Assembly: GCA_039798265.1 (NCBI GenBank)
Contig: JBDKGH010000084.1
Location: 1-30,651, forward strand
Length of the DNA stretch: 30,651 nt
Reading direction: 5' to 3'
Source: JBDKGH01 sp039798265
GTDB taxonomy: Bacteria; Bacteroidota; Bacteroidia; Flavobacteriales_D; Sanyastnellaceae
This document shows, in pieces, positions 1 through 5,758 of this stretch. A program made the position numbers and the translations under genes. The notes beneath the pieces are model-generated. The model was given only the letters and a program-made list of their open reading frames with translations, was not told the origin of the DNA and ran no database searches. Each line of letters begins with the position of its first letter. The stretch's first letter is position 1.

Positions 1-284
1 ACGTTGTTGTTGAAACCACCACATAAACCACGGTTAGAAGTAATTGCTACTACTAACACCTTTTTTACATCACGCTGTTGGCTGTAGATTCCATCGGTGC
101 TATCGAGAGTAGAACTCACGTTAGAGAGGATCTCTTGAAGCTTTTCTGCGTATGGACGCATACGGGTAATGGCATCTGTAGCGCGTTTTAATTTCGCAGC
201 AGAAACCATTTTCATCGCAGATGTGATTTGCATGGTGCTTGACACCGATACAATTCTCATCCGTATTTCCTTCAAATTGGCCAT
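1..284 (-). CDS. atpG: ATP synthase F1 gamma subunit, partial (C-terminal part lies beyond the left edge)
   Basis: The first 94 codons are visible; the rest is cut by the window edge. Gamma forms the central rotor stalk that couples c-ring rotation to catalysis in the alpha3beta3 head. The N-terminus MANLKEIRMRI, the stretch TSAMKMVSAAKL and the motif SNRGLCGGFN are hallmarks of the family's N-terminal coiled-coil helix and first Rossmann strand. The ATG at 282-284 is the only sensible start. It is the last visible gene of the series atpB-E-F-H-A-G and follows atpA by 55 bases that contain a strong hairpin. Identity is certain; only the C-terminal helix cannot be checked. Confidence 0.97.
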   Translation of the reverse strand, partial: MANLKEIRMRIVSVSSTMQITSAMKMVSAAKLKRATDAITRMRPYAEKLQEILSNVSSTLDSTDGIYSQQRDVKKVLVVAITSNRGLCGGFNNN

Positions 285-306
285 TACTTCGTTAGAGTAT
301 CAAAAG

Positions 307-334
307 ACCGAATGCAGTTTAAGCTGCATTCGGT
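307..334 (-). promoter_or_regulatory. intercistronic hairpin between atpA and atpG
   Basis: A perfect 11-base inverted repeat (ACCGAATGCAG, 307-317, with its complement at 324-334) flanks a 6-base loop in the 55-base atpA-atpG gap. On the minus strand it is followed only by CTTTTGATA, so the U-tract is too weak for an efficient terminator. It could be a partial attenuator or an mRNA-processing or stabilising element that adjusts gamma output relative to alpha. The structure is seen; the role is inferred. Confidence 0.6.
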
Positions 335-339
335 GTTTA

Positions 340-1920
340 TTAGTTCTTGTATTTCGCAGTCAAATCTTTGGCAACTTTTTCAATCACTGCTGTGATATCG
401 TCACCAATGTTTCCGCCACGGATCTTATCAAGTACATCGCGGTGGTTAAGATCCATGAAGGTTAGAATTTCTTCTTCCGCTTCTTTCACTTTGTCCACTG
501 GAACGTGAGAAAGCAAACCTTTTGTACCGATGTAGATGATCGCAACTTGTTTCTCTACTGACACAGGAGCATTTTGTCCTTGTTTCAAGATTTCTACGTT
601 ACGACGACCTTTTTCCAATACGAATTTGGTAGCTTCATCGAGGTCAGAACCGAACTTGGCAAACGCTTCCAACTCACGGAACTGAGCTTGGTCGAGTTTC
701 AAGGTACCGGCTACTTTCTTCATTGATTTGATCTGAGCCGATCCACCCACGCGGCTTACCGAAATACCTACGTTGATAGCAGGACGGATACCGGCGTTGA
801 ACAGGTTAGACTCAAGGAAGATCTGACCGTCTGTAATGGAAATTACGTTCGTTGGGATGTATGCTGATACGTCACCTGCTTGGGTTTCGATGATAGGAAG
901 AGCGGTTAAAGAACCACCACCTTTCACTTTACCTTTCAAGCTAGGAGGAAGATCGTTCATCTTTTCTGCTACGCTCTGCGTTTCGTTGATCTTCGCTGCA
1001 CGCTCGAGAAGACGACTGTGCAAGTAGAATACGTCACCAGGGTAAGCTTCACGTCCGGGAGGACGACGAAGAAGAAGAGATACCTCGCGGTAAGCCACAG
1101 CTTGTTTAGACAAGTCATCATAAACAATCAAAGCTGGGCGACCAGTATCGCGGAAATATTCTCCAACAGCGCAACCAGCGAATGGTGCGTAGAATTGAAG
1201 AGGAGCTGGATCAGATGCGGTAGCCGCTACTACTACAGTGTAGGCCATAGCGCCGGCATCTTCAAGGGCTTTTACAGTACCAGCGATGGTAGAACCTTTC
1301 TGGCCACAAGCAACGTAGATACAAAATACAGGCTCACCCTTCGCGTAGAATTCGCGTTGGTTGATGATAGTATCGATAGCTACGGTTGTTTTACCAGTTT
1401 GGCGGTCTCCGATGATCAACTCACGTTGACCGCGACCGATTGGAATCATAGCGTCGATCGCTTTGATACCCGTTTGAAGTGGTTCTTTTACAGGCTGACG
1501 GTAGATTACCCCAGGAGCTTTACGCTCAAGTGGCATTTCATACAGGTCGCCAGAAAGAGGACCTTTACCATCGATAGGTTCGCCGAGGGTATTGATAACG
1601 CGACCCAACATACTTTCGCCAACTTTGATAGAGGCAATAGTTTTGGTGCGTTTTACGCTTGAACCTTCTTTCAATTCGCCAGATGGACCGAGCAATACGG
1701 CACCCACGTTATCTTCTTCAAGGTTCAAGGCGATACCACGAACGCCATTTTCAAACTCGATAAGCTCACCTGATTGTACATCAGATAGTCCATAAATACG
1801 TGCGATACCGTCACCTACTTGGAGTACGGTACCCACTTCTTGGAGTTCAGCTTCGGTTTTCATTCCGGCTAGCTGCTCACGCAGGATAGCGGAAATTTCT
1901 GCAGGTTTAATCTCTGCCAT
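340..1920 (-). CDS. atpA: ATP synthase F1 alpha subunit
   Basis: The 526-residue protein is full length for alpha, the non-catalytic nucleotide-binding subunit of the F1 head. Visible features in order are the N-terminal helix that binds delta (MAEIKPAEIS), the beta-barrel domain to about residue 95, the P-loop GDRQTGKT at 171-178, the Walker B region LIVYDDLSK, and the motif PAINVGISVSRVGG, which carries the arginine finger contributed to the neighbouring beta site. It lies 30 bases downstream of atpH and 55 bases upstream of atpG, in the same transcript. Nothing is truncated or missing. The catalytic partner beta (atpD) is not in the window. Confidence 0.99.
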   Translation of the reverse strand: MAEIKPAEISAILREQLAGMKTEAELQEVGTVLQVGDGIARIYGLSDVQSGELIEFENGVRGIALNLEEDNVGAVLLGPSGELKEGSSVKRTKTIASIKVGESMLGRVINTLGEPIDGKGPLSGDLYEMPLERKAPGVIYRQPVKEPLQTGIKAIDAMIPIGRGQRELIIGDRQTGKTTVAIDTIINQREFYAKGEPVFCIYVACGQKGSTIAGTVKALEDAGAMAYTVVVAATASDPAPLQFYAPFAGCAVGEYFRDTGRPALIVYDDLSKQAVAYREVSLLLRRPPGREAYPGDVFYLHSRLLERAAKINETQSVAEKMNDLPPSLKGKVKGGGSLTALPIIETQAGDVSAYIPTNVISITDGQIFLESNLFNAGIRPAINVGISVSRVGGSAQIKSMKKVAGTLKLDQAQFRELEAFAKFGSDLDEATKFVLEKGRRNVEILKQGQNAPVSVEKQVAIIYIGTKGLLSHVPVDKVKEAEEEILTFMDLNHRDVLDKIRGGNIGDDITAVIEKVAKDLTAKYKN

Positions 1921-1950
1921 GGGTCAGAAAAGTTTTTAATGTTTTGGAGT

Positions 1951-2508
1951 TTAGATCTCCGCCACGTAGGGGTTCTCAGCGAAGCCCCTTTTGAGGTTTC
2001 TGATAGAATTGTAAATACTGGTATCCACTTGGTTGTCGCCAACTCGAAGAATAAATCCACCGATGAGGCTAGGATCTATTCGCTCGGTTAATTCAACATT
2101 TCCGTGGGCCATTTGAGATGCGAGAGCCTCGATTTTTGAACGAGTCTCTTCATCTAGTGGCGCAGCTGACACCAAATCCACAGTTGTGATGTTCTGGTGA
2201 CGCTTCACCTGCGCTACAAAAGAGCCAGCGATTTCCATTACCATATTCTCACGGCCTTTGTTGGTCAAAAGCTCCAAGAATGTTGCGGTAATAGGGCTGA
2301 TGTGAGCACCAAAAACCTTCTTCAGAACAGTGTTCTTCGTATCAGGTTTTATTACCGGGCTCAATAGCATCAACTCAAGGTCGCGGCTATTCGCAATAGC
2401 TGTATGTATCATCTTCATATCAGCGAAGACAATATCTACAGCCTCTTTCTCAATGCATAGATTGAGAAGCGACTTAGCATACCTGGATGAAATGCGTATC
2501 CCTTTCAT
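1951..2508 (-). CDS. atpH: ATP synthase F1 delta subunit
   Basis: The 185-residue protein is the usual length for delta (OSCP), which joins the peripheral stalk to the top of F1. The N-terminus RISSRYAKSLLNL is typical, and the C-terminal signature is present around ELTERIDPSLIGGFILRVGD (the conserved IGG-F/I-L-R-V-G-D core). It lies between atpF (9-base gap) and atpA (30-base gap), which is the expected position. The N-terminal six-helix domain binds alpha and the C-terminal part binds the b dimer; this is known from the family, not shown by the window. Confidence 0.97.
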   Translation of the reverse strand: MKGIRISSRYAKSLLNLCIEKEAVDIVFADMKMIHTAIANSRDLELMLLSPVIKPDTKNTVLKKVFGAHISPITATFLELLTNKGRENMVMEIAGSFVAQVKRHQNITTVDLVSAAPLDEETRSKIEALASQMAHGNVELTERIDPSLIGGFILRVGDNQVDTSIYNSIRNLKRGFAENPYVAEI

Positions 2509-2517
2509 TCGTGTGGA

Positions 2518-3009
2518 TTAGTTGGCTTTGAAATTAGCAATCAAGTTGCTGTTCAAAGCTTTCTGTTTTTCCGAATCACTAAGTTTTTCTTTTACCAAAG
2601 ACTCTGCAATCTCGATAGAGAGTGTAGCAACTTGGTTTTTCAACTCAGCAATAGCGGCTTTCTTTTGGTTGTCAATTTCTGCTTTCGCAGCAGCGATCAT
2701 GCGATCTGATTCCGCCTGGGCCTTAGCATGAGCTTCAGCCTTCAACTTGTCAGCTACAGATTTAGCATCCTTCATAAGTTGGTCGCGCTCTTCGCGTGCT
2801 TCACGCAAAAGTTGCTCGTTTCCAGCTTGAAGTTTTGCCATCTCTTCGCGGGCACGATCTGCCTGACGAAGGGCATCTTCGATGCCTTCGGCGCGCTCAT
2901 TCAAAGACTTAACAATAGGCTTCCATGCAAACTTAGCCAATAGACCAAGCACGATGAGAAACGCTAATGAAGCCCAGAATACAACACCTATTGATACGGT
3001 GAGTGCCAT
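2518..3009 (-). CDS. atpF: ATP synthase Fo b subunit
   Basis: The 163-residue protein has one N-terminal membrane helix (about residues 5-27) followed by a long, charged, Ala/Glu/Lys/Arg-rich helix extending almost to the end. This is the b-subunit layout that forms the peripheral stalk as a dimer. The junction FAWKPIVKSLNERAEGIEDAL matches the conserved region just after the membrane segment (E. coli-type PPL-x6-R-x-I-x2-AL). It lies between atpE and atpH with short gaps (46 and 9 bases). There is one b gene and no b-prime, so a homodimeric stator is expected. Confidence 0.97.
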   Translation of the reverse strand: MALTVSIGVVFWASLAFLIVLGLLAKFAWKPIVKSLNERAEGIEDALRQADRAREEMAKLQAGNEQLLREAREERDQLMKDAKSVADKLKAEAHAKAQAESDRMIAAAKAEIDNQKKAAIAELKNQVATLSIEIAESLVKEKLSDSEKQKALNSNLIANFKAN

Positions 3010-3055
3010 TAGTTGAGATTATGGGTTATTGATCAAAAACTAGTCGCGTGGATAA

Positions 3056-3301
3056 TTATCCAAGAGCTACGAGCAAGCACACAATCACAGCGAAAAGTGC
3101 AACACCCTCTACAAGAGCGGCAGCTACGATCATGTTAGCACGAAGATCACCAGTTGATTCTGGTTGACGAGCCATTGATTCAAGGGCAGATTGGCCGATA
3201 CGACCTACACCGATACCTGCACCAATTGCAGCGCAACCTGCGCCAATACCAGCTAGACCTTGATTCATCACAGTGTCCAACAATACAGTCAAAAATTCCA
3301 T
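3056..3301 (-). CDS. atpE: ATP synthase Fo c subunit (proteolipid)
   Basis: The 81-residue protein has two membrane helices (about 13-37 and 54-79) joined by the polar loop ARQPE, the canonical c-ring hairpin. The ion-binding carboxylate is Glu65 in AALVEGVALF. Aligned with Na+-binding c subunits (Ilyobacter type, Gln32, Glu65, Ser66), this protein has Val32 and Gly66, so the Na+ ligand set is missing and proton coupling is expected. The first helix has a glycine-rich GAGIGVG packing motif. The gene sits between atpB and atpF. Ring stoichiometry cannot be read from sequence. Confidence 0.98.
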   Translation of the reverse strand: MEFLTVLLDTVMNQGLAGIGAGCAAIGAGIGVGRIGQSALESMARQPESTGDLRANMIVAAALVEGVALFAVIVCLLVALG

Positions 3302-3338
3302 TTTTGTATGGTTTTAATTGAGTTAAACGGGTTACTTA

Positions 3339-4610
3339 TTAATGGTGGTCTTCCTCATGGTGATGCTCTTGTGTAGCATCGCCGAAATACAAAGCAGCAA
3401 GCAATGTAAATACATACGCTTGAAGGAAGGCTACCAACAACTCGATCATGAACATGAAGACCATGAAAGCCGTTGCGCCTACTCCTACTCCGTATCCAGC
3501 CACGGCACTTTGTTGACCAAACAACAGTACCAATCCTACGAATGCGAGAATGATGATGTGACCTGCAGTAATGTTCGCTGTTAAACGAATCATCAATACC
3601 GCTGGCTTAATAAACAAACTCACGATTTCTATAGGAACGAGGATAAGTTTAATACCGAAAGGAATACCAGGAGGCCAGAAAATGTGACCCCAGTAGTGAG
3701 CATTACCATTAAAGGAGGTAATGAGGAATACCAATGTTGCCAATACGATGGTAACACTGATGGTACCGGTGATGTTAAATCCACCGATGAATGGAATCAA
3801 ACCAAGCATGTTTGATAACCAAATGAAGAAGAAAACTGTCAATAAGAAAGGAACAAACTTGTCCGCTTTCTTTTTACCAATAGAAGGTACTGCAACCTCA
3901 TCACGAATGAAGAGGATAAATACTTCCATCAAGTTTTGAATTCCTTTAGGTGCGCTGCCAGGTGCTTTTTTATAAGCCTTAGCAACGTTAAGGAAGATAA
4001 CTAACATAAGGATAACTACTACAAAGATTCCAAACACTGTTTTAGTGATGGAAAAATCCATTGGAGCTACATGATGTACTTCTTCTGCTGCTGCATGTGC
4101 TTCTTCAGCTGTCGCTGCATGAGTGGTTGTGCTATCAGCCACTGAAATGGCTTCGTTACTTACAAATCCATGCTCTGCAGGAGCCTCGTGAGCAGCAGGC
4201 GCTTCACCATGAGCGTCAGAGTGTGCCGCAGCTTCATGAGCATGCGCTACAATAATAGTCTCGTGATGATTTTCGTAGGTAATTCCAGACGCCGCAGTAT
4301 AAGGTTTGAATTGGAGTTCGCCATGAGCGTCGAAACCATTCCAAAAATTTGAAGAAGAAAAGACTTCTAAATGACCTTCGTGATAGAGAATGACTGGAAG
4401 TGGAATGTAAATACTTCCGATGATGTGAATTTGGTGTGCATCAGCAATGTGGTGCATGATCATTTCACCTGGTTTGAACTTCTCTTCGTGCTCACCTTCA
4501 CCGCCAGAGGCGAATGTGAATAGAGAAGAAAAAACCATGAAAACGGCTAAAACAAACGACAGCGGAAAACGGCTTCCGAAAATTGACGTATTGTTTGTTT
4601 TGTTTTGCAT
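3339..4610 (-). CDS. atpB: ATP synthase Fo a subunit with long His-rich N-terminal extension
   Basis: The 423-residue protein is well above the roughly 240-270 residues of typical bacterial a subunits. The C-terminal 235 residues hold the conserved core: LSNMLGLIPF, then IRLTANITAGHIIIL with the essential stator arginine at R342, then the LLVAFLQAYVFTLL helix. Where E. coli has Glu219 and His245, this protein has His351 and Glu390, the reciprocal arrangement. The N-terminal 185 residues contain a signal-like hydrophobic segment (about 17-34), a conserved-looking block (HHIADAHQIHIIGSIYIPLP) and an Ala/His/Glu low-complexity stretch (about 120-182). The C-terminus is also His-rich (HHHEEDHH). 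Extended AtpB proteins of this sort occur in Bacteroidota; the function of the extension is unknown to me. Confidence 0.97.
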   Translation of the reverse strand: MQNKTNNTSIFGSRFPLSFVLAVFMVFSSLFTFASGGEGEHEEKFKPGEMIMHHIADAHQIHIIGSIYIPLPVILYHEGHLEVFSSSNFWNGFDAHGELQFKPYTAASGITYENHHETIIVAHAHEAAAHSDAHGEAPAAHEAPAEHGFVSNEAISVADSTTTHAATAEEAHAAAEEVHHVAPMDFSITKTVFGIFVVVILMLVIFLNVAKAYKKAPGSAPKGIQNLMEVFILFIRDEVAVPSIGKKKADKFVPFLLTVFFFIWLSNMLGLIPFIGGFNITGTISVTIVLATLVFLITSFNGNAHYWGHIFWPPGIPFGIKLILVPIEIVSLFIKPAVLMIRLTANITAGHIIILAFVGLVLLFGQQSAVAGYGVGVGATAFMVFMFMIELLVAFLQAYVFTLLAALYFGDATQEHHHEEDHH

Positions 4611-4636
4611 GAGTTTACCCCCTTGAAAATCGACCG

Positions 4637-4644
4637 CAAAAGTA
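4637..4644 (-). promoter_or_regulatory. -7 element of a promoter for atpB
   Basis: On the minus strand the sequence TACTTTTG fits the Bacteroidota -7 consensus TAnnTTTG exactly and lies about 26 bases before the atpB ATG. A T-rich stretch (TTTT) about 19 bases further upstream can serve as a weak -33 element. It separates the synthase genes from the upstream atpI-like gene and suggests that atpBEFHAG can be transcribed alone. Confidence 0.6.
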
Positions 4645-4765
4645 GGCAGCGATTAACAATAAAAAAGGGCTTTTCTTAAAAAAAAATAAGATTTTGAAAC
4701 TTTCGTCCTGAATGCCTTGATTGGCGCGGATTACAGGGAATACTTTTTTTTCAAAAATCTATTTT

Positions 4766-5146
4766 TTAAGATTTTTCTTGCGAATTATGGTTTTGAAAGG
4801 CCATCACCAAAAGAACCGTAAAGGCGATATAGGTGGCGAATGTCCACAAAGCAATGGCTACTTTTTCTTCTTTTCGAAGGCTGATCGCAATGGCGAGAAA
4901 GGCGGCAGTTATCATCAGTTTTATAGTAACCGATGCCATGAAGGAGGTCACAAATCGTTGAGGACTTTTTTGCGCAGCAGCTTTCATGCGCTTATACAGA
5001 ATAGCAGTCAATAAAGTGTAACCAGGTACAACCGCAAAAATGATCATCGGAACGGGCAAGAGATGGCTCATTGCACAGGCCATCGCTGTAATTACGATTC
5101 CGAGAGCAATAAGAGTAAGGGTTATAGCAAAACGAGTAGGTGTCAT
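4766..5146 (-). CDS. AtpI-like four-helix membrane protein
   Basis: This 126-residue, very hydrophobic protein has about four membrane helices (roughly 7-26, 31-50, 67-88 and 96-117) and basic loops (YKRMKAAAQKSPQR). I cannot match it to a named family by motif. Its place between atpZ and atpB is where Bacteroidota carry an AtpI-like small membrane protein thought to help c-ring assembly or Mg2+ supply. Its ATG overlaps the atpZ stop as ATGA (5143-5146), so translation is probably coupled. The 155 bases between it and atpB hold AT-rich hairpins and the atpB promoter. Assignment rests mostly on context. Confidence 0.72.
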   Translation of the reverse strand: MTPTRFAITLTLIALGIVITAMACAMSHLLPVPMIIFAVVPGYTLLTAILYKRMKAAAQKSPQRFVTSFMASVTIKLMITAAFLAIAISLRKEEKVAIALWTFATYIAFTVLLVMAFQNHNSQEKS

Positions 5147-5361
5147 TTTCGAGTCAGGTCTTTGATAACGTAGTACATGGCTACTATCACGCCGAGAAGA
5201 GATAAGAGTAAAGTAAAGAGCCTACCCGTAGTGAGGTAGGCGTCTAGTTTAAGTCCGGCCCATATGCACAAGCCGATGGTAACGGCCATTTGCACGGCCA
5301 TTCCGGAGTATCGTAAGAAGTCGTTAGACCGCTGCCGATTCGGCTTCAACGGCTCTTCCAT
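5143..5361 (-). CDS. AtpZ/AtpI family protein
   Basis: The 72-residue protein has two membrane helices (about 20-40 and 48-66) and the typical opening FLRYSGMAVQMAVTIGLCIW, as in AtpZ/AtpI family proteins encoded before F-type ATP synthase operons. These proteins are linked to c-ring assembly and to Mg2+/Ca2+ transport. The start at 5361 overlaps the end of the bactofilin gene by 38 bases. The alternative Met21 would remove part of the first helix, so the longer start is preferred. Its end overlaps the next gene by four bases. Both overlaps imply one polycistronic message from porW onward. Confidence 0.85.
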   Translation of the reverse strand: MEEPLKPNRQRSNDFLRYSGMAVQMAVTIGLCIWAGLKLDAYLTTGRLFTLLLSLLGVIVAMYYVIKDLTRK

Positions 5362-5749
5362 CTTTCTTGATTTCTTTCACTTTAGCACCCATGTTGCATG
5401 CACCTGTGAAGCTAGCTCCTGGTTCAATCGCAAGTTTATCAGTGAAAATATCACCCTCTACTTTGGCTGATCCTTTCAAAGAAAGCAATTGCTGAACGCT
5501 GAGCTTGCCTTTGATCAAACCTTCAATCTCCGCATTTTGGCAGATCACAGTGCCTTCTATACGACCAGCAGGACCAATCACTAAACGACCTTTGGTGCTC
5601 AGGTTACCGATAAATGAACCATCGATGCGGATGTTGCTTTCGCAACGGATCTCACCTTCAATGGAGGTTCCTTCAACGATACGGTTGATCGCCATATCTG
5701 GTGCAGCTTCTGATTGTCGTGCCATAGTGCGGTTGTTGTTTTTAAGCAT
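5324..5749 (-). CDS. bactofilin family cytoskeletal protein
   Basis: The 141-residue protein has the bactofilin core (about residues 22-120): a right-handed beta-helix of short repeats with alternating glycines and hydrophobics, such as GTSIEGEIRCESNIRIDGSF, RIEGTVICQNAEIEG and AKVEGDIFTDKLAIEPGASF. The tails are short and disordered, as is usual. Bactofilins polymerise without nucleotide into filaments at the membrane and often organise wall enzymes. An M23 peptidase gene lies divergently about 2.8 kb away, beyond porW, and could be a partner, but this is inference. The start at Met1 lies 9 bases after the porW stop; Met9 is a possible shorter start. Confidence 0.92.
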   Translation of the reverse strand: MLKNNNRTMARQSEAAPDMAINRIVEGTSIEGEIRCESNIRIDGSFIGNLSTKGRLVIGPAGRIEGTVICQNAEIEGLIKGKLSVQQLLSLKGSAKVEGDIFTDKLAIEPGASFTGACNMGAKVKEIKKDGRAVEAESAAV

Positions 5750-5758
5750 GGTGTAGCG

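Noticed and set aside
1018..1662. 214-codon plus-strand frame inside atpA
   Set aside because: It is wholly antisense to the certain atpA gene and encodes no recognisable motif; the frame is open because of codon bias on the other strand.
4753..4776. AT-only hairpin AAAAATCT/AGATTTTT near the end of the atpI-like gene
   Set aside because: No GC pairs and it overlaps the stop codon, so it is too weak to call a terminator.
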